Of a stretch of 64,000 nucleotides of DNA, positions 22,780 to 45,327 are shown piece after piece. The notes below the pieces were generated by a model that had not been told where the DNA came from, did not search any database, and saw only the letters and a program-made list of their open reading frames with translations. Source of the DNA: Sipunculus nudus (lineage: Eukaryota; Annelida; Sipuncula; Golfingiida; Sipunculidae); NCBI GenBank assembly GCA_026874595.1, contig CM049308.1:94727624-94791623 (forward strand), given 5' to 3'. Position 1 is the first letter of the stretch, and the number at the start of each line of letters is the position of its first letter. The translations under genes and the position numbers were made by a program.

Positions 22780-24352
22780 CTACTACCTAAATTTCATCAA
22801 ACAAAGAACTGACATTGACAGTGTCAGTCATAAACTCTTTTTTAGAGTCCTTAAAGGAATCTATATCCTTTTTACCATCAAACTCCTCATGGGAGTCAAC
22901 AGAGGAATTTTCCTCAGCAGAAACAAACTTCTGTTTGTCATAAGAGGACCTGGCCTCATTTGAAATACTCTCGCAAGAGTCATAAAAGGATTTAGCCTTA
23001 TTTAAAGAATACTCCTCGCAGGAGTCTTGAAAGGACCTAGCCTTATTAAATTCCTCGCAGGAATCAACTGAGGTTTTTACCCCGCAAGCTACGGATTCTT
23101 ATTTAGAGTCAGACGGCACGTGGGCCTCCGTAGCATTAAACTCTTTTTTATAGTTGTACCCCTTATTTACATGAAAAGAGCCTGGCTCTTGTACTATGCT
23201 ATGCATAGATTTTGAAACAAAACCAGATGGTTTGCTATTTGGTTTATTCGCAAGTTTCCAGCAGTCAGATATTAGATGACCTTCCTTCTTGCAGTAATTA
23301 TAGATGATTTTCTTCGAAAATGACTGGTCTTTGTTGGACTTAGACAAAGTGGACGTGGACTGAGGTGTAGCAATGGACTTTGTTGAACTATCAGGACTAC
23401 TAGTACTAGATGACTGCGCTTTAAACTTCTTTTGACCATACTGATTTACATTCTTTTGACCATACTGATTTACATTCTTGTTTATGACTGGTTTGATATG
23501 CTAGTAAAGGACATTTTGTGTGTTAATGAATAATCATCAGCTTATCGAGCAGCGATGTCAAGTGTTTCAGGACTTTTCTCATCAAGAAAAGTTTTACCGT
23601 CTGCGTTAATGCAGCGCTTGAATTCTTCAAGAAAAATCAACTGGCGCAAATTGTCATAATCTTTTATTACATTTTTAGAACTACACCAGCCATTAAACAA
23701 CTGCTCTTTTGTCCTGGCAAATTCGACGTAGGTATGTTCTTTGCGCTTTTCCCAATTTCTGAATTTCTGGCGGTAAGATTCCAGAACTAACTCATAACCT
23801 TTTAGGATTAACCGTTTTACCAGGTCATAGTCACCAGCAGCTTCCACTTAAAGCTCTGTATAAATTTCTCTGGCCTTGCCAGTCAATACACTTTGTAACA
23901 GCATGGTCCAATTTTCCCTAGGACAGTTTAAATTTTCAGCTACTTTCTCAAAGTGTAAGAAATATTTATCAACCTCTTTTTCTTGAAAAGGTGGGACAAG
24001 TCTAATGTGTTAAGCATCATCAAAACTGTGAGTAGGGGCTGCACGTAGACTATGTTCTAGTTTAAGTCTTTCTAACTCCAGTCGTTTTAACTCAATTTCT
24101 TTTTCTTTTCTAGTCGTTCTCTTTCTAACCTTTCTTGCATTTCTAACTTCTTTAATTCCAACTGCATAACAAGGCTGTTATTTGTTGATGTTTCCACTTC
24201 ACTCTCTTCAATTAAACCTTTGCTAACTAGACCTTGCATGATTTTAGCAATGATAAGTGTTGTCTCAAACGCAACAACTGTTCCTTTGTCACCTGTTCAA
24301 GTTGATCAGGGTCGGGATCGTCAACAAATGTCTCAGGTTTGAAATCTGCCAT
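22780..24352 (-). pseudogene. gag remnant with degenerate zinc knuckle
   Basis: It starts at ATG 24352 (MADFKPETFVDDPDPDQLEQ). A charged coiled-coil-like segment (24050-24200) follows, then the capsid-like part (VPPFQEKEVDKYFLHFEKVA, 23900-24000; REIYTEL; EFARTKEQLF, 23600-23850). The zinc knuckle YNYCKKEGHLISDC (23262-23303) keeps C-X4-H-X4-C, but the first Cys is Tyr. Several stops and frameshifts interrupt it. The 3' part (22780-23100) is a run of short Ser/Asp/Glu-rich repeats with stops. Confidence 0.82.
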
Positions 24353-24488
24353 GTTAAAACAATAACAAAAAACCACTGAGATAAATCCTGTAAACAATGT
24401 ATTGTAAACAATATGTAATCTTGTAAACAATGTATGATAAAACAATGTGTCCAGGTCAAGGCCTAATAAATGTTCAAAACTATTAAAC

Positions 24489-24506
24489 ATCCCGGACGAG
24501 CCCCCA
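24489..24506 (-). other. Primer-binding site, tRNA-Pro
   Basis: On the minus strand, six bases inside the 5' LTR, TGGGGGCTCGTCCGGGAT is the exact complement of the 3' end of tRNA-Pro including CCA. The same 18-mer is the well-known tRNA-Pro primer site of gammaretroviruses. Confidence 0.93.
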
Positions 24507-24512
24507 ATTTTA

Positions 24513-25342
24513 TGTTACGGAACCTAATATTTATAGATCACGTATGTGTGATGAACATAAATTTTGTAATGGAGAAAAAAATCAGATTCTGTAAAACTAG
24601 GCAGCGTGAAATGTCTAGGGGAATGAATAAAGAAGTCAGTGGTTTTTTGTTAACAAATAACCATAATTTATTCTTAAAACAACCCTTACATTACAATACA
24701 CTAAATCAATACAATGACACAGTATAACAGCAGTATAACAGCAAATCAATACAACCACACAGTAAAAAAAAAAAAAACAAAGTGCACAGTACCTGGATAC
24801 CACCACTGTCACAGCGACAAGTCCTTTAAAATGTATAAGCCGGACGAACAGTTCACACAAATTCTCTCGGAGAATAACAGTCCAATGTAAAGCTCTTGTA
24901 ACAACCCCGAAAGTAAACTGAAGACCAAATAAGATTCGTCACAAATCCAGAAGAAAATCTGAAGAAAATCTATAATTGCCGCCTTTATCGGAATAGGTCC
25001 CACAAACTGACATACACGCTTCTGTGTCCGCTGGAATATTCTCTCACCTCTCTCTCTCGGCCTTAAAACACAGCCCCCTATTTATAACTCTTCATCCGGA
25101 AACTCTGGAAAATTCCCTTTCACGAACAATCGAAAAGAATAATATACATGCACAGACGCGAACATTCGAGACAGGCACGGCAGCGAGCTGTTACACTCCC
25201 TGAGAGTTCAACCAGTACGGATTAAACTGAGAGTGCAACATCCGGCCAGGCGAGGCCGCTACAACCCGAGTTACGCCCGTGTCACACATTAAAAAAGACA
25301 TTTGTAAGACTTGTGCACACAATAAAAGGGGCACCTGTAACA
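24513..25342 (-). repeat. 5' LTR of the Gmr1-like element (830 bp)
   Basis: The ends match the 3' LTR (TGTTACGGAACC...GCACCTGTAACA). The TATA box TATAAATA on the minus strand is at plus 25079-25086. Extra bases relative to the 3' LTR include a second CAGTATAACAG copy near 24720-24740, a GAAGAAAATCT duplication near 24950 and about 25 bp near 25170-25200. Confidence 0.95.
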
Positions 25343-25420
25343 CTGATGAACTAAAGTAAATATAAGACTTGTGCACACAATAAAAAGGGGCACCTGTAAC
25401 ACTGATGAACTAAAGTACAT
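25305..25420. repeat. 58-bp tandem duplication across the LTR/flank junction
   Basis: TAAGACTTGTGCACACAATA...GCACCTGTAACA plus the flank CTGATGAACTAAAGTA occurs at 25305 and again at 25363. It differs by one inserted A and one substitution. It includes the LTR end, the target duplication and host DNA, so it arose after insertion. Confidence 0.9.
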
Positions 25421-28200
25421 ATCTTTCATATTCTAACTCAGTGGGGGATATCGGCTTTAGTTGAAAATCATCATTTGTTTTGTGCATTCAAATCCTTACC
25501 TGTTGCATACAAGTATACGCGTATAAGAGTATGTCTTAACAATTATGTTGAAGGACGTAATGAGTCGTTGAAAGTCGCGGGGTGTGTCACAGACGATGTA
25601 TATTGATCAGTCGGTAATGCTGTTAATAATATCAACATGTAATTAAGTATGATCCTGATCAGTCATTTCTAATAAAGAAAGTGATCATCTTTTAGTATGA
25701 AACGGTGGCGGATCCAGAGGAAGCGCCTCAGGCCCCCCTCTCCCCAAGAAAGAGCTGTAACATCTCTAATTTTATCTATTTATTTTCCCAGTTATTCGTT
25801 TTTCGTAATTCTTTCCCTATCAATAAGATTCTTTAGTTATCTATAGTTTATTTATTTTCTAATACATAAATTGAGGATATTAAAGTACAGCTCTGTGATT
25901 TGCTCCATTAATCATTATAGTATCCTAATATTACTATACTGAGAGAGGCGGTCTTTACGTCATTACAACAGCCTATTTTTTTTAGACAAAAAATATATAG
26001 CGTAATAAAAAAAATAATAATATATACAATAATATATACAGTACAAAAAATTGCATGCACAAGAACTTTTTTAATACCCATCAACCTCTAGCCCAGTGTT
26101 ACCCCCCCCCCCCCCCCCCCCCTTTACGAATTTCTGATGAAATGTGAAAATAGTACCAGAATCGTGCATGCGAGTGTAATTTCTACTCTCCATAAATAAA
26201 CAATCAATCATTATAGATAAATTCTCACATCAAATTAAATATTAGAATTCCGGTTTAGGAAAGGTGAACAATACCTATTTATTGTATACTTCCGAAACAA
26301 GTTTTCGCCTTAAAAATTTCGTAAATAGAATAATACACGCTCGAAGTCCACCCGAAGAACAGCGTGACGGATTTTGCTTCGCGTACAGTTTCTTCCTTAC
26401 CTCTGCATGCAACAGTTATATTTAAAGCCTACTAGCACATTTGTTTAACTTAAAGCCAGGTTGTTCAGCTCCACTTTTCTTATATCCTCCATCCTATCCT
26501 GAATGGCATGGGTATAAATGTACTGAAGGGCGTATATACAGGCTATTGTCACATATCAGAGTTGTATCAATGAAGATCATAGGCTACATGGTCATTAACG
26601 TTTCCTTTTATACAGGCTTAATAGAATAAGTAACATCGGCTGTTAAATATATATGCATATTATGTTGGACACGGTGTGGAAATTTTGAAAAAAAAAATAA
26701 AACATGAAATATGCATTTTCAGTGAAGTATTTTGACCATTCCTACTACTTTTAATCACATGGTACACCACACAAAAACATTAACAAATATTGATTTTACA
26801 GAATCATGCGTGCCAAATTGATAAAAATTTATACCCTAATTTTTCAAAGAATAAGCTAATAAAACTTTTGATTACATTAACATGTTTTTTTTTAAATTTA
26901 CTCAAAACAATAGGCGTGCATGGTACGAAGCACAAACCAGATATACTGAGAGGCAAAAGATAAACCATTTTCAATCTTTCATGACATTTTAGATGTATTG
27001 TCAAATCAACATATATGATGAATAATTAACTGAACACTGACCTGATTTCAAACACGTCATTACAAACTGAGCAATACGCAAAATTGTTATATTCTGAAGC
27101 AGACTTCTCCATAAGGTTATTAATATAAATAGAGTATTTTTCATACAAATCTCACTGCAAAGAATTCTTTATATAATTAATTACCCTTTTCTCTAAAAAA
27201 TTACACAATACTGACCTATATAACCTAGCAAACCCAACTGAGAAATAAAAGTCCCATGAAGTTGTTTTCACCAGAGGCATGTAGACTGAGAAGAAACACA
27301 ATGGATCTTCCATGCAAATCGATAGAACTTGTACCAGTTCTCAAAGAAATTTCAAACTGCCAAAAAAAAAAAAAAAGTGACGGCGGATCTGCCCACGGCT
27401 CCAAAGCCACTAGATGCGTATTGCGTCCAGCTTGTAGTTAATGTTAAAGCGCATATAATTATATCGGTTTATTTAATGCACCGTGAGTTTCCTGTCCGCA
27501 CTTGGTTTGTAGTTCGATTGTGGCTGAGTGTCCAATTGAACGGATGCGGTGCAGAACTAAACATTTTTGTGTATCTATTTATACATTTTTAGTGCAGTCA
27601 TTTATCTGTTCAAAATGGCACCCAGGACATCTTCAGTACCATCAGGAGATAATTAAAACTACTGCAGCTTACCTAGAGAACCAAAATAAAACACCGGAGG
27701 GGGGGGGGGGGGGTACGTACCCTACATTAATGGGTAAGGAAAAAAAAGGGGTAAGGAGTAAGATCTGCTTGTGCGTACTAGGAACCAGTTTAGGCCTACT
27801 GTAAACCGGACTAAAGTAAATTACTATATAGACTAACATAGACTATCTTTCAAGCGGACTACAGTAAACCAAACTGATCTCCGGTAATTCTTTTAACAGA
27901 GCGGATATGGCCGTAAATACATATACCTATATACATATATAAACTTTGTTGTGCCATGGCCTTAGGTGCCTTATAGTCTCCTACACATATGGTGGCGCTC
28001 CGCAACCCCAGTATCGATCGGATCCTGAGGATGAGGCTATAGGTGCCTAACCCTATTGATAGTCACGTGATGTATGTGCAGGATCAGGCTGTCATACAGA
28101 CAAAACAACAAAGCAATAAACTTGAGCCCGTCAGGATATGATGACATAAAGTGGGGACGAAGTCTGTGTCAGCCAGACGGCTGAACCGGAAACAAGAGCA
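25421..28200. other. Intergenic, AT-rich, with C/G homopolymers
   Basis: I see no supported gene. It contains a 21-C run (26102-26122), a 15-G run (27699-27713) and one copy of a dispersed repeat (26676-26992). Near 25705 GGTGGCGGATCCAGAGGAAG resembles the end of another repeat, seen inverted at about 39190 (GTCCTGGATCCGCCCCTG). Confidence 0.5.
26676..26992 (+). repeat. Dispersed repeat family C, copy 1
   Basis: This copy aligns by eye with 60000-60320: GTATTTTGACCA(T/A)TTCCTAC, CACACCACACA, TATACC(C/T)TAAT, TTTACTCAAAAC and ATAGGCGTGC(A/C)TGGTA are shared in the same order. No ORF. Confidence 0.75.
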
Positions 28201-28324
28201 AAGTGTAAGGTCGAAAAATAGGTCTCCCCGGTACACAATCAATCACACAGGTTCATAGGTCTTGGGCTGTAACTGTGTCTGCATTACAACAGTCAGCGCA
28301 GACGTAAAAGTGAAGACAGATATC

Positions 28325-39491
<11,167 letters not shown>

Positions 39492-42400
39492 CGCGTGAAC
39501 CACTCTTTTATCACCAGATAACTGTAATACCAGATTGTAACGATTAAATGATAAGTTTGAAATCACAGTCGACTTTTACCTTGTCACTGTGAGCCATGAT
39601 AGTCGTCTTTCCGTCCTTCCAGCCATTAGCAGTGCACTTTGTCAGCGTAGGATTATAGAAAACAAATACTAGATTCTAAATTTGAATCAAGCACGCCATT
39701 ATAATTTCTAAATTCCAACCCGAAGTAAGGTTGAACAGGTAGACATTTTCAGCACCTTGAATTTTGGACTTCTCTTGGTGTTCTAGATGGCTCAATATTT
39801 TCCATCTTATCATAAATTGATATAATGTGCCTCATCAAATGCCATATAGCTGCATCATTTGAAGAAAATTGGACAAATCAGTCATTCTATAATCTCAACA
39901 GCAGTTATTATTAAAAAAAAACAATTGTACACAATGGAGTAAAAAATTAAACCAAAGACTTTTTTATTTCCGGATTTCTGAAGTGAAATTCTAATTGGCT
40001 GCACAGTGCATGGGTTCATTCAAACATTCGTTGCAATACCGCAATAACTGCTCTATAATTGTATTTTTACATGGTACTCGATTATTGATCCGTTTTATGA
40101 GTTGCCGAAGAAGGCGTTGTCACGACCTTTCTATCAGTTTTTACACATTTTCAAGAAATACATATAGTGTCTTCGCAGGGGACATTATTTTTGTTTTAAA
40201 ATGGTATTGCGTAACGAGTCTGTGGTTCATACGTTGTTATACATTTCTATTTATACATGAGGTATTTATTTGTAATAAACATGTAAACAAAAATTAACTC
40301 TGGACTTAGTAATTATCAAGGTATTTAATTATGTATATTGTTGAAAGGTCATATACGGGTTTTTGGTTTGGCGCCAATATGTAAATGGGTAATAATGTAG
40401 CAGAATGAGTTAAATGGAGTACGAGATGTCACGTGATGGATACCCACACTTGCATTCAAGATCAAGGGTTGACAGAAAAGTGCAAAGCTCGGATACAGAA
40501 TTAAACATGTACTAAACGTGGCAACTGGAATACAACTTTTTGTGTCATAATAATGTCTATCAATCTGGTATTAGGTAAAAAGCGCTTTACTTGTTTAATA
40601 TATAACGAGTCGGGGGGGGGGGGGGGGGTATACATTTCATTATAATATCCCACGACAAAGTCGGGAAACTATGGTTTAAGCACGGTCGCGCCGCCGCCAC
40701 CGCCGCCGCCGAGATTTCGTTTAGACGCAATAACTCAAAACATATTTTACGGATCTTTATCAAACTTGACATGTGCATAGAAATGGGAAAGAGGACGAAG
40801 CCTATTTAAAATGGGGCCAAGATCTTTACTAGGAAAGTGACCTTGACCTTGAATAGTTTTTTTTTTTTTTTGGGGGGGGGGGGGGGGAAATCACAGTAAT
40901 TCTATAATATCTTAAGAAATCTTGCATGGATTGATCCAAAAATCAACTTGACAGAGGATCTTGGATGGTGTTGTCATGTACCGGAAACTGGTGGCGCCAC
41001 CTCTTATCCTTTTCTTGTTTTCGTGCTGTTTAATACCCCCATCATTGCCACTTAACAGTAATGTGAACATTATAAGCCAAAAACCTGATTAACAGATTTC
41101 TTTCATATTATGCATATACATAAACATGGGTTATGGGATGATGCATATTTAAATTGGGGTCATGACCTTTCTCTATGATAGTGGCCTTGACCTTTAATAT
41201 TGCCATATATGGTGAACATTACACAAAATCATAAATAGCTCAATAAGGGGTGCATGGATTGGTCCAAAATCGAATTGACTGAAGATCGTGGGTAGCTTAC
41301 TTTGAAAGTACTGTTATCATTATATGTCTAAAACTAATGGACAGATTGGGCTGAAATTGTGCATGTCCATTGATCTTGGATACCTCCATCTCGTATTTAA
41401 GACTGGTGGCGCTATCTGCAATCGTAATTGTGTATCGTCCATCCTTACGTTTGCTTTCGGTGGAAATCTCCGGAGTAGTTCAAGGTATAGGTCTGAAATT
41501 TGGCATTTCCATCCATCTTGAAAAGTTATATTAGGAACCAGACAGGTGGCGACACCTGCCTTCCCGTTTTTGTAGAATAAATTAATGTCCTTTTCTGATG
41601 AGAGATTTGCCCTATTGGCCTGAAATTGTGCTTATCTATAGATCTTGGACTCCTCCATCTTGTACTCAAGACTGGTGGCGCCATATGCAAGCGTTTTGGC
41701 GTGGCGTCCATTTGTACATGTGGTTTAGGTGAAAATTGCTCATTTTTCTGGAGTCGTTCAAGGTATTGGTCTTAAATTTGGCATGTCTATCCATCTTGGA
41801 AAATTTTACCAGACAGGTGGCGCCACCTACCTTCCCATTTCCGTAAAATAAATTAATGCTCTTTTCTCGAGAGAGATTCAACATATTGGCCCCCATATTT
41901 GCTGAAAAATATTGTTTCTCACGTTGATAGATAATTATGGAAGAAACAATAGTGGCTTGCAAGTGTCAGTATATATGCTGCTGAAGATGGGGGGCCTACT
42001 CTTACAGGGGGTGGGGGGGGTGGGGGGGGGGGAATTAATTGTCTGGGGATACTATGGCACCTGCGATGCCATGAAATATCTAGTTTAACACTTGCTTTTG
42101 TTCAACAAATATGACTATTTTGTAATGGGGGAAATATATGAAGAGAGCAGTCTACCGGTGTTCTATGATAGATTATATTAAGGGGCTTGTCACAGAAGAC
42201 TGAAAAAATAATATCCCGGAATTTTGAGCCACAAAAACCCCAAGAATAAGCAAAATAACCCATTCTGACATAAACAGCTTCCTTGACTTCTAAATAACAA
42301 CACTAAAATTTTGGAGTTATTTTTTTGGTCTTTTGTGACAAACGGATAAATGCATGTGTTCAGGTTCACCGAATCCATATAAACACTTATGTGCAGGTTT

Positions 42401-43868
42401 GTAACATCCTTAATTGAAAAAAAAAAAACAAAGACAAAACCTAGCACTTACGAAAGCAAGTATTACAGGTATAGGTGATAAGGTAATATTCCTGCCAAAA
42501 CAAGATCATATAAAAAGTGACATATATATAAACGTCGTACGCTGTGAACCGTTCAAATGTTCCCCTTGTTTCAACCGTTTCTTCCTGCCATTCAAACGCC
42601 ATCATGCATCGGTCCCTCATTTATACGAGTATTACTGGTCAGTGACTAGACGTCGTCATGATTTCACAGCAAACAAAAGGCTTCCGTGAAGCAAATTCTC
42701 GTACTTCAAGTATAACGATAATTAAACCTATAACAGAAAATTAAAGAACGAATTCAAAATGAAAAATTGTAATTATACGTTCACCTCCTGGGTCGTATAT
42801 ACATTTATATATTATATAGGTATTTCCTTCACAAAATTTATAACACAACTTTATACTGACCATGTTGGTGCATCCTACTGTTTTGTGGTTTTAAGTCAAT
42901 TTAAAATGAAGATGCTCTACTTTTCCCAAAGCAGCAGCGATTGACGTAGAACATAACTCATTGCCATAACTCAAGCCATATCGGGCTTATTGTAATACTG
43001 ATATCAGTTTTTAGTCCGTATACTGAAACCGTTTGGAAAAAGAAATTTAAATCGAGTTTAAAATAAAATAATTGAAAAAAAGCTTAACAAAATGTAACTC
43101 CGTAACAATAAATAAACTAAACCAAACATAAAGTTAACGTTGTACAGAAGAGTTGATACTTCGTTATGAAGGGAACTATTTATACCATATTTCGCCATCT
43201 TCTGTTCCATCAATTATATCGGCACTACTAGTTCTGCTTGCAGACAACTCCCTATAAAAAGTATAAATAATGCAACCTGGGCAGCCAATGGTCCATGCAA
43301 GAAACATCCAGCAATATTGTTTTAAAACCGCAAGTCCGTTGTGAGAATTCCCGTCTGTGTATACGACATATGGTGTTATCCCAAAACTCCTTTTCTCGTT
43401 TGTTATGTTGGCTTTGCTTCTTTGACAGTATGCTCGAAACTATTTTATGTGGACATCAAGTCAAAATTCAGGCGATAAGGCGGAAGAGTTATTTAATTTC
43501 TGAATCCGGTACGGCCCTGATCTTTTCTATTTATGTCTAACTATGGTTTCGTTTCCCATAACATCCATGTACATCGCAAATTCCATCTGAAGTTGATTTT
43601 CAGGCCGACGCATAGGAATATCTGGTGTTGCCTTAGGAAAACAGCAATTATAGTAAATTAACTCAAGAATGCTCTATAACAAGTACACTCAATAAAGTGT
43701 TCTTCTAACAAAGTGTGTTAAATGTGGCTCAATACACAAATTTTCTTCAAGCAACTGTGTGGAAATGCATGCCACACACTTTCAGGGAAGATTACATACC
43801 AAGTTGTTGTGGACTTGAAAGACCTGTAATATTCATTCCAACGTATCCATTGTTATATACGATCAACG
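39492..43868. other. USP 3' side and intergenic region
   Basis: A possible USP poly(A) signal AATAAA is at 40274-40279. The rest holds a 17-G run (40612-40628), a (CCG)n stretch (40688-40711), G-runs near 40873-40887 and 42009-42032, and degraded family A-like blocks (41310-41900: TGGTGGCGC(T/C)AT(C/A)TGCAA). No further gene is supported. Confidence 0.5.
41310..41900 (+). mobile_element. Dispersed repeat family A, partial copy
   Basis: Two tandem blocks carry CAGATTGGGCTGAAATTGTG / TTGGCCTGAAATTGTGCTTA, AAGACTGGTGGCGC and CCAGACAGGTGGCGACACCT / CAGACAGGTGGCGCCACCTA, as in 7539-8634. Confidence 0.65.
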
Positions 43869-45327
43869 TTAATATCTGCAATACGAAGCCAACGCAGCCT
43901 CTAACTGATCCAGATATTCGTCAACAAATCTGCGGCTGACTCTTTGTGGGCTGTAAACTACATTCCACATGATGTTGCCTTTTAAACATGTCATGTATTG
44001 GCTCATTGGTAGGTCTAACTTACTGAGACCCGACACCATGTGGTAATGTTCGGTCATGCGCAATTTAACAGCGTCTGACGTCATTATCGGTGCGGAGTCG
44101 TTATTTGTTTCCCAAAGCTCACTTAAAGACAACATTGTCTCGACACCAAGCTCGGACACGATGGTCGGAAGGGGGGTCTCAGCCGCTGATTCAATCACAT
44201 ACTTTGCAACACCAAAGTCTTTGCAACATTTTTCGATGGTCTTCTTTTGACCTTCCTGGTCCTTGATATTCTTGCAGTATTTCCAGAATTCCTGCATGGT
44301 CACATTTGTGGCTTTTCCGCAGCTGATATTCGCGTGACCCCGGATGGCGGCAAGTGGTTGAGGAGACTGATACGACAGGAACTCTCTCAAGTTAACAACC
44401 CAGTCCAGTTTGAAGGGAAAACTAATCTTCACGCCCGCCCCATTGGCTGCCCGACAAAAGGCGACAGCACACGCGGCAACGAGCACACTGTGAGGGGAAA
44501 CTTGATGGTGCCATGAGGATCTGACGATCGCGCGACCAAGAGGCCCGTCGAATAAACGGTGAACACATTGGGGTTCAACAACCTGATCACTGTCAGTGGA
44601 GAGGAATTCACCTGGGAACTTAAAGGCTACTCTGTTACTGGATCTACGCTGTCTATTTTTCCAACGGGAGAAATTAAGCCCCACATTGAGTTTAAATGAT
44701 AAAGGGCTGTTATCGGTCAGGAAGTGGTCTTCGATTGATGGCGGCTGAGGGATGTCTGGGATGACCTCGTCTGAGTCTCCTTGGCTCATGACGGATGACA
44801 AAATAGGAAGGAACTGACGGTATACCATGTCAAACAAACTTTTTTCATCAGATACTGAAGAGTGCACCTTGAATAAAAATAGACACTCATTAGAGCCGGG
44901 GGTTTGCTGTTCAAGTCGTGCCAAAACTACTTTCCACAGTGGACCATTTTCACAGTCGATTTTGTTTTCATCTTCACGGACGATATAAGCCGGCCACTCA
45001 TCCTTATTTTTCAGGGTGACAGCAACAAAGCTGATGTCCTCTGGATCAGCCATGGGCACGAAGCTCTGCTCATATGGATTGTCCTCATTTGACGGTTTGA
45101 TGCACATCTGGAGAGTTTTCTGCTTCCGAGCTAGAATTTTGCATGCTTTTATGACGTCGCTATCTTGTAGCGCCTCCGGCGCATGAATAACTGCCACGTG
45201 ATAGTTAATGCCTACACAATGGGTGTTCAGAAAATGGTGATCCAATGTTTCTGTGAACCCTAGACGTCGGCCTTGGTAGGTGGAATGTGGAACATCTCCC
45301 TGCTGAGCCTGATCATCACTCGATTTC
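43869..45327 (-). CDS. Condensation / CoA-acyltransferase-like domain, single large exon
   Basis: The exon opens after acceptor TTTTCTTAG and reads 27 further codons (SSDDQAQQGDVPHSTYQGRR...) before LDHHFLNTH. About 485 residues show the two-lobed layout of this superfamily: an N-terminal lobe with ENGPLWKVVLARLEQ and FLFKVHSSVSDEKSLFDMVY, then SWHHQVSPHSVLVAACAVAF and KLDWVVNLREFL in the second lobe. The family active site HHxxxD reads HSSVSD (about 44850), so the second, catalytic His is Ser. It may be catalytically dead or bind ligand only. Substrate unknown. It ends ASYCRY and TAA at 43871-43869. Family assignment is from motif layout and is moderate. Confidence 0.72.

Larger units (their letters stand above)
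19284..25347 (-). mobile_element. Degenerate Gmr1-like Ty3/Gypsy LTR retrotransposon
   Basis: This is a full-span minus-strand element between target duplications CTGAT (19284-19288 and 25343-25347). The LTRs are 19289-20067 and 24513-25342, both TGTTAC...GTAACA. The order in the element is 5' LTR, tRNA-Pro primer site, gag, protease, integrase C-terminal part, reverse transcriptase, RNase H, polypurine tract, 3' LTR. Integrase upstream of RT is the Ty1/copia-like order known in Gmr1-type Ty3/Gypsy elements of animals. The coding region is broken by several stops and frameshifts, and the integrase catalytic core is missing. It therefore cannot be autonomous, although its intact ends could still be recognised if proteins were supplied in trans. 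Confident for class and boundaries. Confidence 0.93.
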
